From positions 1-41,132 of IMG/VR virus record IMGVR_UViG_3300050821_004492: a stretch of DNA of 41,132 nucleotides. The stretch is one strand, 5' to 3'. Each line of letters opens with the position of its first letter. Position 1 is the stretch's first letter. This DNA comes from a virus. The notes under the pieces are model-generated. The model saw only the letters and a list, made by a program, of their open reading frames with translations. It was not told where the DNA came from and made no database searches. The position numbers and the translations under genes were made by a program. This document shows positions 1 through 7,798 of the stretch, one piece after another.

Positions 1-73
1 GATACATAACGTAAAGCATTATTGCTTGCCCACAACGCCAATCAGTTGTCAAGCGATTCCACATCACAATGAG

Positions 74-103
74 TTGACTGGACATGCCTAGTGATTGTGC
101 TAG
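74..103 (+). promoter_or_regulatory. putative sigma70-type promoter
   Basis: A -35-like TTGACT (74-79) is followed after 18 bases by TGCTAG (98-103), continuing as ACT. It lies about 330 bases upstream of the DUF932 gene and is the only clear promoter-like pair before the left gene cluster. The core CTAGAC recurs in the stronger promoter at 32534-32562 on the other strand. Not proven without transcript ends. Confidence 0.4.
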
Positions 104-137
104 ACTGTCTCATGGTCGCGATGAGGAGGCGGCCACG

Positions 138-350
138 GTGCGGGGAGCGACCTCGCGACAAGCGTCAAGACGCGCCAATACGTCATCCCGCGCGCAGTGG
201 GGACCGAGAACCCGCAGGGATAGGGACGGAGCAACGCACCGATCGGGACTGAGCTTAGGGTATCGCGTGGCTGTGATGGCCGGCGAGAGAGTAGGCGAGG
301 CGGTGTGCGATCTCCTGCGGATGAGCCGAGTGGCACCGCGTGAACACTAA
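138..350 (+). CDS. possible small basic protein (70 aa), doubtful
   Basis: A GTG start at 138 sits 7 bases after a GAGGAGG ribosome-binding site (about 124-130) and opens a 70-codon frame ending at 350. An ATG further up at 84 falls inside the promoter spacer and would not be transcribed from it, so GTG is the better start. The product is rich in Arg, Ser, Ala and Gly, shows no domain I recognise and could be a chance frame in GC-rich leader DNA. The alternative is an untranslated leader or a small RNA. The rest of 1-431 holds only the promoter and the hairpin at 375-402. Confidence 0.25.
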   Translation: MRGATSRQASRRANTSSRAQWGPRTRRDRDGATHRSGLSLGYRVAVMAGERVGEAVCDLLRMSRVAPREH

Positions 351-374
351 CACTCTCTTTTTGCGTTGGTTGCT

Positions 375-402
375 CCGACAGCGGATCACGGTCCGCTGTC
401 GG
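375..402. repeat. perfect 11-bp inverted repeat upstream of the DUF932 gene
   Basis: CCGACAGCGGA (375-385) and TCCGCTGTCGG (392-402) form a perfect stem with a 6-base loop TCACGG. No T run follows on either strand, so it is not a standard terminator. It lies 30 bases before the DUF932 start and could be an operator, an mRNA-stabilising hairpin or a weak attenuator. Confidence 0.6.
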
Positions 403-431
403 CGCAATCACGCGCTAACGGAGTGTCTACC

Positions 432-1301
432 ATGAACTTTGCACGCAACACCGTCTACGCTCAATCAGCTCGGTTTGATCACGCAACGCCATTGAGCGAG
501 GACGACTTGCGGCGCCTTGCGCCAAGCGTCTTTGCAACAGAAGCACACTACTCCCGTTCAGAACGGTTCCGGGTTATCCCGACAATCGAGGTTCTGCGCG
601 GCCTTGCAAAGGAAGGCTTTAGCGTAGTCGCCGCACAGCAGTCTCTTTGCCGTCAGGATGATCGCCGCGAATACACCAAACACATGGTGCGCTTGCGGCG
701 CCTCGATGACGGCAAAAAGTATCAGGTCGGCGATACCGTTTTTGAAACACTGCTCAAGAACGCAAACGACGGGACTTCGGTCTACGACTTGTTGGCCGGC
801 ATGTTCAAAATCTTGTGCATGAATAGCCTAGTCTCGCAAACCGACGATATGGAAACCCTGAAGGTTCGCCACACTGGCGACGTGACGCACAAGGTGATCG
901 AAGGAACGTACCGAATTCTTGATACTGCTGAACAATCCCTGAAGGCGCCGCAAGACTGGCCAGCAATCACGCTGAACCGTGATGAACGCCAGATATTCGC
1001 TGAGCAAGCCCACGTGCTGCGCTTTGCGGATACCGAAGGCAACATCAAGACACCTATCAAGGCTGAACAGTTGCTGATCCCGCACCGGCAAGCGGACACG
1101 GCGCCAAATCTCTGGAACGTGTTCAACGTCGTTCAGGAGAATACAATTCGCGGAGGCCTGACGGCCGTTGGCCGTGATGCCAACAATCGTCCGCGCCGCA
1201 CGACAACGCGCGGCGTGAACGGTATCGACCAGGACGTGAAGCTCAATCGAGCATTGTTTACGCTGGCCAGCAAGATGGCCGAGCTGAAGCAAGCAGCCTG
1301 A
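432..1301 (+). CDS. DUF932 family phage/plasmid protein
   Basis: A 289-residue protein. The start is the ATG at 432 (MNFARN) because ACGGAG at 419-424 gives a ribosome-binding site; an upstream in-frame start at 366 has none. The pattern matches DUF932 as I know it from phages and plasmids: an N-terminal half with SVFATEAHYSRSERF and VIPTIEVLRGL, a following LCRQDDRREYTKHMVRLR stretch, and a helical C-terminal half. Members are often conjugation- or phage-linked, but their biochemical role is unknown. It is the largest gene in the left cluster and presumably early. Next: a possible 33-codon frame and then a zinc-finger gene. Confidence 0.8.
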   Translation: MNFARNTVYAQSARFDHATPLSEDDLRRLAPSVFATEAHYSRSERFRVIPTIEVLRGLAKEGFSVVAAQQSLCRQDDRREYTKHMVRLRRLDDGKKYQVGDTVFETLLKNANDGTSVYDLLAGMFKILCMNSLVSQTDDMETLKVRHTGDVTHKVIEGTYRILDTAEQSLKAPQDWPAITLNRDERQIFAEQAHVLRFADTEGNIKTPIKAEQLLIPHRQADTAPNLWNVFNVVQENTIRGGLTAVGRDANNRPRRTTTRGVNGIDQDVKLNRALFTLASKMAELKQAA

Positions 1302-1316
1302 TTGCATTCCAGTTCC

Positions 1317-1418
1317 GTGATCTTCCGGCAAATCGGGACGGGTGACTTCGACCGGGCTGGGGCGCGTCAGCTAAACCGCGCATTTCCCTACATGCGGCAC
1401 ACCATGCGCCGCATCTAG
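1317..1418 (+). CDS. possible 33-aa ORF after the DUF932 gene, doubtful
   Basis: A GTG-initiated frame of 33 codons continues in the same frame as the DUF932 gene after its TGA; there is no stop between 1302 and 1416. The product is basic (ending MRHTMRRI). No ribosome-binding site precedes the GTG. It could be a small gene, a read-through extension of the DUF932 protein, or chance. The gap 1302-1451 holds nothing else I can support. Confidence 0.2.
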   Translation: MIFRQIGTGDFDRAGARQLNRAFPYMRHTMRRI

Positions 1419-1451
1419 GGCAATCAAGCCCAAACATCCGGAGCAAACCAA

Positions 1452-1640
1452 ATGAAACTAGATAATCCGCTCACGCGGAAGGGCTACACTTGCCCATTCT
1501 GCTACGGGCCAAAAGATCAGGGCCTACTTGCTTGCTGGTACTGCTTCAATCGCAGCGGACTTAGAAACGGCGAGCCGCATGCTGATGAGGCTATTAGCAA
1601 TTTCGAGTCGTTTCTGGAAAGTCAGGAGCGACGCGCGTGA
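1452..1640 (+). CDS. small zinc-finger-like protein (62 aa)
   Basis: Residues 14-30 carry CPFC and CWYC, two CxxC pairs 12 residues apart, typical of a small zinc knuckle or ribbon. The C-terminal half is acidic and helical (NFESFLESQERRA). The start is supported by CGGAG at about 1439-1443. It ends in GTGA shared with the next gene, so the two are translationally coupled. Function unknown; such proteins in early phage clusters often act on host regulators, but nothing here shows that. Confidence 0.75.
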   Translation: MKLDNPLTRKGYTCPFCYGPKDQGLLACWYCFNRSGLRNGEPHADEAISNFESFLESQERRA

Positions 1641-1843
1641 CACCACAACAATCAAAAGCGCTGCGCAAGCTGTGGCAGCGTATGAGCGCAGATAGTCGCG
1701 GACAATGGGGCGCCTACAGCGACCCACGCGGCGCCTATCGCGCATTTCGCAAGAGTGCATTCCGCGCATTTGGTGATGTGATCATGATCAAATGGTGCGG
1801 CATGCTGATCGGCATCGAGACGGACGGACACACACACTCGTAA
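1637..1843 (+). CDS. small basic hypothetical protein (68 aa)
   Basis: The GTG start at 1637 overlaps the previous TGA by four bases (GTGA). The N-terminal part is basic and helical (ALRKLWQRM, AYRAFRKSAFRAFGD); the end is more hydrophobic (DVIMIKWCGMLIGIETDG). I recognise no family. The tight overlap and the following ACGGAG site make it a real member of the left operon. Confidence 0.7.
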   Translation: MTPQQSKALRKLWQRMSADSRGQWGAYSDPRGAYRAFRKSAFRAFGDVIMIKWCGMLIGIETDGHTHS

Positions 1844-1853
1844 CGGAGCAAAC

Positions 1854-2033
1854 ATGACACCACACCATAAGCCGAAGAATGTCGCGTTGAGTAAGATCAC
1901 GCGATTGCGCACGCCGCAAAAGGGCATACGCTTCGTTCCCGATACTGCGGCTGATCTATCAGTCAGTGGTCAGCATCTCGGTTTCGAAGTGTCTCAGGCG
2001 GCACTGATGCGAATTCGCGGGGGGTTCGTGTGA
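1854..2033 (+). CDS. small hypothetical protein (59 aa)
   Basis: ATG at 1854 follows the recurrent ribosome-binding module AACGGAGCAAAC with ideal spacing. The 59-residue product begins MTPHHKPKNVALSKITRLRT and ends MRIRGGFV. Its stop overlaps the next gene's GTG by four bases. No family recognised. It may be missed by callers with a 60-residue cutoff. Confidence 0.7.
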   Translation: MTPHHKPKNVALSKITRLRTPQKGIRFVPDTAADLSVSGQHLGFEVSQAALMRIRGGFV

Positions 2034-2233
2034 TGGATCCCGACGCAACACTTGTTGTTATTCGTGAGCTTGTCAGGCAACTCGAAAGCTATGACAGCTT
2101 ACCCGGTAATCACGCTATTACTGAACAGGAAGCGTTAGCGCTCGATCTAGCTGAGCACATTGGCGCGCTGGATCAGTGGCTATCGAAGGGCGGCTTCCTG
2201 CCCGCTGCTTGGTTCACACGGCGGCCGCGATGA
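2030..2233 (+). CDS. small hypothetical protein (67 aa)
   Basis: Starts at the GTG in GTGATGG (2030), which overlaps the preceding TGA; the ATG at 2033 is the alternative. The product is an acidic, probably helical protein (VVIRELVRQLESYD, ALALDLAEHIGALDQWLSKGG). It overlaps the next gene by ATGA. No domain recognised; position and coupling support it as a true gene. Confidence 0.7.
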   Translation: MMDPDATLVVIRELVRQLESYDSLPGNHAITEQEALALDLAEHIGALDQWLSKGGFLPAAWFTRRPR

Positions 2234-2445
2234 CATACGGAACAAGCTACTTCCGCAGCATGATGCACGCTGTCTGGTACTACAAGAGCCAGTACGGCGA
2301 GGCCGCGCTGCACTACGTTCCCGAAAAAGTCCGGTGTGGAGAAATCCACATCGGTATGCCGCCGTTGAAAGACGGCGAAACCTGCTTCCTGATCGACAAT
2401 GGTTGTCGATGGGCAGTCAACACCAACGGAGCAAAAGCAAAATGA
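2230..2445 (+). CDS. small hypothetical protein (71 aa)
   Basis: The ATG at 2230 shares ATGA with the previous stop; an in-frame upstream start at 2176 would overlap far more and is rejected. The product has aromatic-rich segments (SYFRSMMHAVWYYKSQYG) and a C-terminal half with two cysteines (VRCGEIHIG, ETCFLIDNGCRW). Family unknown. It is followed by another ATGA-coupled gene. Confidence 0.7.
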   Translation: MTYGTSYFRSMMHAVWYYKSQYGEAALHYVPEKVRCGEIHIGMPPLKDGETCFLIDNGCRWAVNTNGAKAK

Positions 2446-2663
2446 CCAAGTTGGAATTCCGCAACCTGCTGTGTTTGATACACAGCGTTGATAGTTGGGA
2501 GCTGCCGGCAAGCTGGAGCACCGATTTGCAATCGGCGTTTCTGCGTGACTCGATTGACTTCTTTCTGCGTTGCGATGACGAGCGATCCGAAGCAATCTGG
2601 CAAGCGATGATGAAACGCCTTCACACGCAAGAAATCCCACAATACCGTGATGAGCCATTCTGA
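2442..2663 (+). CDS. small acidic hypothetical protein (73 aa)
   Basis: ATG at 2442 overlaps the previous TGA (ATGA) and is preceded by AACGGAGCAAA, the same ribosome-binding module used earlier in the cluster. Sequence: MTKLEFRNLLCLIHSVDSWE, then DSIDFFLRCDDERSEAIWQAM, a helical acidic protein. No family recognised. It is the last gene of the left cluster; a long inverted repeat starts at the base after its stop codon. Confidence 0.7.
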   Translation: MTKLEFRNLLCLIHSVDSWELPASWSTDLQSAFLRDSIDFFLRCDDERSEAIWQAMMKRLHTQEIPQYRDEPF

Positions 2664-2746
2664 GTTAGGAGCGGATCGACGCTCCGTGTCGGGGACCATG
2701 CGCATCGATTTCACGAAAGTCAGCCTGTGGCCGATCCGCTCCTAGC
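2664..2746. repeat. long inverted repeat with a competing short hairpin
   Basis: GTTAGGAGCGGATCG (2664-2678) pairs with CGATCCGCTCCTAGC (2732-2746): 15 bp with one G.T pair, enclosing 53 bases. The left arm can instead fold locally, GGAGCG (2668-2673) with CGCTCC (2680-2685). No T run follows. It starts directly after a stop codon and lies in the 2664-3026 non-coding region before the terminase. Possible roles are mRNA 3' end, attenuator or packaging-site element. Confidence 0.7.
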
Positions 2747-2838
2747 GTGGATCACGAGGTGCCATTCAAGGCTGGCAACGCATGGCGGGAGCGGGCGGGA
2801 GCGCAAGCCCGCGCCGCTCCAACTAATCCAACGGCTGG

Positions 2839-2916
2839 ATCAGAAATTTCTGATAGGGCCAAAAATCCCAAAAAAAATAAAAAAGAAAAAAATCCTAAAA
2901 AATAGAACCAACGGAG
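2839..2916. other. 16-bp palindrome plus A-rich tract (candidate regulatory, packaging or replication site)
   Basis: ATCAGAAATTTCTGAT (2839-2854) is a perfect palindrome. It is followed by an almost pure adenine tract (about 2861-2908) with the repeated motif ATCC(C/T) plus six or more A. An orphan ACGGAG box (2911-2916), identical to the ribosome-binding boxes of the left cluster, has no start codon behind it. A related A-rich motif lies on the opposite strand near 31325-31372. Bendable A tracts next to a terminase gene fit a packaging or origin region, but this is inference. Confidence 0.45.
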
Positions 2917-2951
2917 AACAAACTAGAAACAAATTAGAACACAAAACAAAA

Positions 2952-2973
2952 CCGCCGGCCAATAGGCCGGCGG
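2952..2973 (-). terminator. strong hairpin with T-rich tail on the minus strand
   Basis: CCGCCGGCC (2952-2960) and GGCCGGCGG (2965-2973) form a perfect 9-bp GC stem with loop AATA. Read on the minus strand the stem is followed by TTTTGTTTTGTG, the form of an intrinsic terminator. On the plus strand it sits 54 bases before the first packaging gene and has no T tail. It would block leftward transcription leaving the late operon. Confidence 0.45.
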
Positions 2974-3026
2974 CAAGTCCGCGAGTACCAATCTAAGTGG
3001 GGACATCCCCTATACCGGAGGCTCTA

Positions 3027-3326
3027 ATGGACGACAAGATAATCGCAGCGATTGACGCAAGTTTAGCGCAAGTAGTTACGGCAATTGAGGAAATCCGCCG
3101 TTCGCTAGTCGTGTGCGGCGCTGTTCCGGCAGAAACGTCAGTGCAGAACCTGCAAAAGACCTACGCCAATCGCGAATTGCGCGAGGTAGCATCCAAGGAG
3201 TACATGTCGGGCAGATGGGTAAGGCGCGATGGCGACATCTTCGGTGCCCATCCCGCGCCCAAGGCTGTGACGCTCACGCCCTTAGTTGGGGACACCAGTG
3301 CCAACCGTAAGACAGGGGATTTATGA
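3027..3326 (+). CDS. hypothetical protein in the terminase small subunit position (99 aa)
   Basis: ATG at 3027 follows CGGAGG with good spacing. The protein starts MDDKIIAAIDASLAQVVTAI, an amphipathic helix, then a basic middle (YANRELREVASKEYMSGRW) and a flexible tail. It ends inside the start of the large terminase (29-base overlap). Size, helical content and position fit a small terminase subunit, which recognises the packaging site, but I see no clear HTH and cannot assign the family. Alternatively it is an unrelated gene. Confidence 0.6.
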   Translation: MDDKIIAAIDASLAQVVTAIEEIRRSLVVCGAVPAETSVQNLQKTYANRELREVASKEYMSGRWVRRDGDIFGAHPAPKAVTLTPLVGDTSANRKTGDL

Positions 3327-5097
3327 TCTTCTAACCAGTGTCGAGGTTGACACCAAAGAGCTGGGACGGACCAGGGTCGAACCTTGGCCGTCTCAGCGTC
3401 TTGTCATCGATGCGGTTGCCAAGGGACTGAGTGAAGGTGTTCACGAATTCGTCGTGCTCAAATGCCGACAAGTTGCCATCACGACGGTATGTTCGGTTGT
3501 TGAACTATTTTGGGCTCTGGCTAATCCTGGGGTGCAAGGTGCTATTATTGCGGACCGCACTGATAACCTTGAGCGCTTGCGTCGCATTTTTGCAAGTCTA
3601 CTCGAAACCCTCCCGCCCGAGTGGCGATCTCCCGAGCACCGACTAGTCCAGAATAATCGCACCGGTATGGCGTTCGCCAATCGATCAGTGATTGATCTGC
3701 TGGCGGCTGCTTCCAATCCGGATCTCGGCGCCTCGCGCGCGCTCAACATGATGCACGCGACCGAATGCGCACAGTGGAAATCGCTGGCTGGCGTGGAAAG
3801 TCTGAAGGCATCGCTGGCGCGGCAGAACCCGACCCGGCTTTACATCTGGGAAAGCATCGCGAACGGCTTCAACTGGTACTACAATCACGTCCAGCAAGCC
3901 AAGCAAGACCGCCACATGCGGTTTATCTTTATCGGCTTCTGGGCAAATCCAACCTACACCATTGCAAAATCCGATCCTGATTTCAAAATCTACTGGGACG
4001 GTGGCAAGCTGACCGAAGACGAAATCACCCGCGCCCGCTACGTCAAACAACAATACAATCACGTCATCAAACCGGAGCAAATCGCATGGTGGAGAAGGGA
4101 GGCGGAATTCCGCCACGAGGAATACATGTTGAGGCATTACCCCTGGCACGAGAGGGAATGCTTCATCGCCAGTGGCAGCGGGTTCTTCCCGGCACAACGG
4201 ACATTGGAAATATCCGAGCTGCTGACGCCATCAGGGCCGCCTTACAAAGGTTACAAGTACCTGTTCAACGAACAATTTCTGGAAAGCCGGATTGAGCCGA
4301 CGAATGACCGCGACGAAGCGATGCTCAAGGTTTGGGAGCCGCCTGAAGAAAATGGCATTTATTGCATTGGTGTTGACCCTTCCGGTGGTGGTGGGGGCGA
4401 TAGCGACGATCACGCTATTGAGGTCCTGCGCTGTTACGCTGACCGCGTTGTGCAAGTCGCGGAATTCCGCACCAACAAACCAATAACCTACCAAATTGCC
4501 TGGGTGCTGGCGCATCTTGCCGGCGCCTACCGCGATCACATCGCCAATCTGGAAGTGACCGGCGTAGGTGCCGCCGTGCTGCCCGAGGTCCGGAACCTGC
4601 GCATGCTGGCCGAACGCGGCATGATCCAGGGCGAGCCGGGATCGGAAAAGATCCTCAACATGATCGGAGCTGTGCGATGGTTTCTGTACAAGCGAGCAGA
4701 TACCTTGGGTGGAGCTGGAAACGTCATCGCGTGGAAAGCGAACGTAGACAACAAACATCAGACCTACAGCGAAGTCCGCGACAGCCTGATGCTGCGCCGG
4801 CTGGAACTCCGCTCCCCGGCCCTGGTGGCACAGATGCAAGCAGTGATCGAGGACGAGGGGTGGATTGGCGCCGGCCCCGACACCGGTGAAAACGACGATC
4901 TGGTGTCGGCGCTAGTTCTGGCGCATCATGCCTGGATCGAATGGCGCCGACCAATGCTAGTCGCCCGCAATCACACCTGGGATCGCGTCAAGGGCGAGCG
5001 GCCCCCGGCCAACGTCGGCACCATGCTTTCGTTTGCGTTCTCACAGCACTTTGCTGCCATCAACAGGAAAGCCAACGTTAGAAAAGAGAAATTCTAA
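3298..5097 (+). CDS. terL: terminase large subunit (ATPase-nuclease)
   Basis: DNA-packaging motor, cutting and translocating phage DNA into the prohead through the portal. ATPase signs: a Walker-A-like KCRQVAITT (residues 55-63) and a Walker-B-like [10 protein letters not shown] (151-160). RNase-H-fold nuclease signs: GVDPSGG (about 358-364), LEVTGVG (about 418-424) and the late acidic pair [15 protein letters not shown] (from about 532). Length 599 residues is normal for the family. GTG at 3298 is preferred because GGGGA lies just upstream; a TTG at 3286 is the in-frame alternative. It overlaps the preceding gene and shares TAATG with the next. Confidence 0.92.
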   Translation: MPTVRQGIYDLLTSVEVDTKELGRTRVEPWPSQRLVIDAVAKGLSEGVHEFVVLKCRQVAITTVCSVVELFWALANPGVQGAIIADRTDNLERLRRIFASLLETLPPEWRSPEHRLVQNNRTGMAFANRSVIDLLAAASNPDLGASRALNMMHATECAQWKSLAGVESLKASLARQNPTRLYIWESIANGFNWYYNHVQQAKQDRHMRFIFIGFWANPTYTIAKSDPDFKIYWDGGKLTEDEITRARYVKQQYNHVIKPEQIAWWRREAEFRHEEYMLRHYPWHERECFIASGSGFFPAQRTLEISELLTPSGPPYKGYKYLFNEQFLESRIEPTNDRDEAMLKVWEPPEENGIYCIGVDPSGGGGGDSDDHAIEVLRCYADRVVQVAEFRTNKPITYQIAWVLAHLAGAYRDHIANLEVTGVGAAVLPEVRNLRMLAERGMIQGEPGSEKILNMIGAVRWFLYKRADTLGGAGNVIAWKANVDNKHQTYSEVRDSLMLRRLELRSPALVAQMQAVIEDEGWIGAGPDTGENDDLVSALVLAHHAWIEWRRPMLVARNHTWDRVKGERPPANVGTMLSFAFSQHFAAINRKANVRKEKF

Positions 5098-6248
5098 TGG
5101 CTAAACCAACTGGCTTAGTATCAACGACCCCCGAGCTGGCAACAATCCCTGCTGGTAACTCGCTTTCAAACTCTGTCGATTGCAGCGCGGGCAGGCCAGT
5201 ATTTCTTGGAACGCCAGAAAACTGGACACCAGCCGCATTCACGTTCGAAATCTCAATGGACGGAGTTAATTTTTATGAACTTGTTGATGCAAGCGGCAAT
5301 GTTAGGCATTTCAATTTTGCCCCTGGCGCAGGAATGCCATTCACCGCGACGTGGGCACAGTACATTGTTGCAGTCAAAATAAGATCGGGCTCCAAAGCTT
5401 TTCCTGTTGAACAAGACGCAGATGCTTCATTCAGATTGGAGCTGCAAGTCGCGGACAGCACGGGTGGTGGAACGCAAGGACCACCCGGACCAACAGGAGA
5501 GACGGGCCCTCCTGGCCCGGAAGGCCCGCCAGGGCCAGCGGGAGCGGACGGTGTTGACGGAGCAACAGGGCCAGCGGGCCCGGCTGGCTCTACCGGCGTT
5601 GCAGGACCAACCGGCCCCAAGGGAGACACGGGCGCTGCGGGCGCAACGGGACCAGCGGGAGCGCAGGGCACGCCAGGGCTACCGGGCACAGCAGGCGCAA
5701 CGGGTCCGGCAGGGCCGGCTGGCCCGAATGCGGTGTCAGTCAACACCGGCAACATCGCCAAGCTGGGAACCGACAGCCTCATTTTTGTGCCAAAGAACGT
5801 CATCGGCACCATCACCAACGACAACGCTCCGGCTGGCTGCGTCGGCGAGTTTATTTCGAAAACTGTGCTTGCAGCCAATGCTGTAGCAGCGGCAACCGGC
5901 GTGACCGTCAACGTCACCAGCATTTCGCTATCGCCCGGCGATTGGGACGTTCAAGGACAAATCTGGATTGCCCCAACCGGAACACGCGCCGCTACAAACG
6001 TCACCGGGATTGGTACCTGGGTCAGTGCAACATCCGCTCTCATGCCAACGGTTCCTGCCGGAAGTCTGAATTCACTTTTTGGCATCAATATCGCCCTGGT
6101 CGCGGCCAACCTACCCGTTCTCACAACGGGAAAGGTGCGCTTTTCGCTCGCGGCTACAACAACAATCTATCTTAGTGGCTTGGTGACTTATACCGGCGCA
6201 GGGCCAATTGGGCTTTACGGCTATATCGACGCACGGCGCGCTCGCTAG
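5097..6248 (+). CDS. collagen-like fibre/appendage protein
   Basis: A 383-residue protein in three parts: an N-terminal beta-rich domain (about 1-120), a collagen-like Gly-X-Y stretch (about 127-210, with [16 protein letters not shown]) and a C-terminal domain beginning after [11 protein letters not shown]. The C-terminal part, with [23 protein letters not shown] and the closing YIDARRAR, resembles the end of the protein at 39954-40487. Phage collagen repeats form trimeric rods, so a trimeric fibre on the capsid or tail is likely. Starts at the TAATG overlap with the terminase, unusual as the first gene after it. Confidence 0.8.
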   Translation: MAKPTGLVSTTPELATIPAGNSLSNSVDCSAGRPVFLGTPENWTPAAFTFEISMDGVNFYELVDASGNVRHFNFAPGAGMPFTATWAQYIVAVKIRSGSKAFPVEQDADASFRLELQVADSTGGGTQGPPGPTGETGPPGPEGPPGPAGADGVDGATGPAGPAGSTGVAGPTGPKGDTGAAGATGPAGAQGTPGLPGTAGATGPAGPAGPNAVSVNTGNIAKLGTDSLIFVPKNVIGTITNDNAPAGCVGEFISKTVLAANAVAAATGVTVNVTSISLSPGDWDVQGQIWIAPTGTRAATNVTGIGTWVSATSALMPTVPAGSLNSLFGINIALVAANLPVLTTGKVRFSLAATTTIYLSGLVTYTGAGPIGLYGYIDARRAR

Positions 6249-6259
6249 GGAGAATTACA

Positions 6260-6913
6260 ATGCGTAAGCTTCTCGCCTTGCTGGCCCTGTTGATGGCTAC
6301 GGCATCAGCAGTGGCACAAACGGGACAAATGTCTCAGCTCCCGACTTTCAATCAAACAATTCATGTTGTCACCGGCGGAACCTATCAGCTCATTGCCAGT
6401 GGCACACAGCCATTGCGCTCATTGACCGTCCAAAACAACAACACCAATTCCACCGTCACCAGTATATCACTCGCGACCGTTGGTGCTGGATGCACGACCG
6501 GATCACAGACCTTCACCGTCGTTGGCGGCACCGGCACGGCAGCAACGTTCACGTCAACGGTGGCCGCCGGTGTGCTGACCAGCCCGTTGACACTGGTCAA
6601 TCACGGTAACTACACCGCGCCACCGCTCTCGCCAGCGCCGGCAACGGGCGGTGGTTGCACAACGGCCCCAACCGTCAATCTCGTCTCAGCTCTGGATACT
6701 TGCTGGATTGAAATCAGTGGCGCCGTTGCCGTTGGCAACACCTTGAGCACCGCCATAACCATCCCTGGACAAACCGCCAGCACCGCACAAGCGGTGTCAA
6801 TTCTGCTTAATTCGAGTCAGCACTATGATCGTTATTCACCACATGGCCCGACCGGGCCAATCGTTGGAACCTGCACAACAACGGGTGACAGCCTGTATGT
6901 CGATTGGCAATAG
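6260..6913 (+). CDS. signal-peptide-bearing beta-repeat protein (217 aa)
   Basis: The N-terminus MRKLLALLALLMATASAVAQ is a textbook Sec signal: two basic residues, a leucine-rich core and an AVA cleavage site near residue 19. The mature part is Thr/Gly/Val-rich with motifs such as VGGTGTAATFTSTVAAGVLT and NHGNYTAPPLSP, of the kind seen in phage fibre beta repeats. AGGGAG lies just before the start. Export would place the product in the periplasm or at the cell surface, which is odd for a gene between terminase and portal. It could act in adsorption exclusion or as a surface decoy; these roles are guesses. Confidence 0.75.
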   Translation: MRKLLALLALLMATASAVAQTGQMSQLPTFNQTIHVVTGGTYQLIASGTQPLRSLTVQNNNTNSTVTSISLATVGAGCTTGSQTFTVVGGTGTAATFTSTVAAGVLTSPLTLVNHGNYTAPPLSPAPATGGGCTTAPTVNLVSALDTCWIEISGAVAVGNTLSTAITIPGQTASTAQAVSILLNSSQHYDRYSPHGPTGPIVGTCTTTGDSLYVDWQ

Positions 6914-6922
6914 GGGGCGCTG

Positions 6923-7138
6923 ATGGTTCCAGTCATTCACACGTGGGAAGCAAATCCGTTAGCGGAATTACACAAGAGGTTGCCGAAAGAGGCTCAAAAT
7001 GAATTAACGGCAACATACCGTCGTGTTTTTGCTCAAGCTATTATTGTCCAGCTCTACGGTGCACCATTTCACTGCTTCTATGAACAAGACCACGACGGAC
7101 AGTGGGCTGACGATGGAGGAAGAATTGCCGATCGTTAG
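6923..7138 (+). CDS. small hypothetical protein (71 aa)
   Basis: ATG at 6923 follows a GGGGG ribosome-binding stretch. The sequence has a helical N-terminal half (LAELHKRLPKEAQNELTATYRRVFAQAIIVQLYG) and an acidic end (YEQDHDGQWADDGG). It overlaps the zinc-ribbon gene by 26 bases. The family is not recognised; the segment around RVFAQAIIVQLYG loosely recalls RRVFAQMVVVLLYR in the capsid protein, likely by chance. Confidence 0.65.
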   Translation: MVPVIHTWEANPLAELHKRLPKEAQNELTATYRRVFAQAIIVQLYGAPFHCFYEQDHDGQWADDGGRIADR

Positions 7139-7589
7139 AACCTACGCTTGTGAGGCGTGCAATCACTTCATCGAAGTCACCTTGAGCATGGAGCAATGCG
7201 ATGATCCCGCGCCCGAATGCCCTGCGTGTGCGGCGCGTGCTATGCAGCAGCAGTTTCGTCCGGTAGCTATTACCGGCTCGCCATCAGCACGCGCCCACGC
7301 TCTCGCCGAGGACATCGCAGCTAAGGATTACCACGTCGCCAACATGGGAGACGCGCGCAAGGAAGGCGACGTTCCCAAGGTGCGCTACAAGGATCAATCA
7401 CTGGCCTCAATCCCAGCAAGCTCATGGTCCGGCGTTTCGCAAACCACCCTTGAGCAAGCCATAGCCAGCGGCCGGCACACGCGGTTGAACTTCGGGTCCG
7501 GCCTCGACGTCCTGCAAAGCAATCTCAAATCCGGCGCCGAACCGGATCTGATCGCCGCCTCCAAACGCAGAGCCATGAAGGTCTGGTAA
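7113..7589 (+). CDS. FmdB-like zinc-ribbon protein (158 aa)
   Basis: The N-terminal zinc ribbon is clear: YACEACNHFIEV followed by CPACAARAM, two CxxC pairs as in FmdB-type ribbons, which usually sit at the very N-terminus. That favours ATG 7113 (MEEELPIVRTYACEAC) over in-frame starts at 7080 or 7023. The C-terminal part carries basic helices and KSGAEPDLIAASKRRAMKVW. Such proteins occur near the portal in several podovirus-like phages; the function is unknown. It shares TAATG with the next gene. Confidence 0.75.
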   Translation: MEEELPIVRTYACEACNHFIEVTLSMEQCDDPAPECPACAARAMQQQFRPVAITGSPSARAHALAEDIAAKDYHVANMGDARKEGDVPKVRYKDQSLASIPASSWSGVSQTTLEQAIASGRHTRLNFGSGLDVLQSNLKSGAEPDLIAASKRRAMKVW

Positions 7590-7798
7590 TGCCGTTCGTA
7601 TGGCGCAATAAATCTGGACGACCCAAGCTTACGTCAACAACACATATCACCAAAATGTCGATACGCGAGTTGGTGGCTTACGAAGAATTCCTGTGGGAAT
7701 GCATGGAGAAGCTACCAAACTCGCCAAACATCGTGACCACCCTCAACGCGATCCATCGAGAGGTAGAGTGGCGTGCTCAAGATCCCCAATTCAAGTGA
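7589..7798 (+). CDS. small hypothetical protein (69 aa)
   Basis: Begins at the TAATG overlap with the zinc-ribbon gene and overlaps the portal start by 26 bases, so it is embedded in the coupled head operon. The product is basic at the N-terminus (MPFVWRNKSGRPKLTS) and helical afterwards (IRELVAYEEFLWECMEKL). No family recognised. Confidence 0.7.
   Translation: MPFVWRNKSGRPKLTSTTHITKMSIRELVAYEEFLWECMEKLPNSPNIVTTLNAIHREVEWRAQDPQFK

Noticed and set aside
84-350. 88-codon frame from ATG 84
   Set aside because: Its start lies within the spacer of the likely promoter; only the shorter GTG-138 version is kept, at low confidence.
2727-2996. 89-codon frame through the region before the terminase
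   Set aside because: Starts in the right arm of the inverted repeat, has no ribosome-binding site, and its lysine run is only the A-rich tract.
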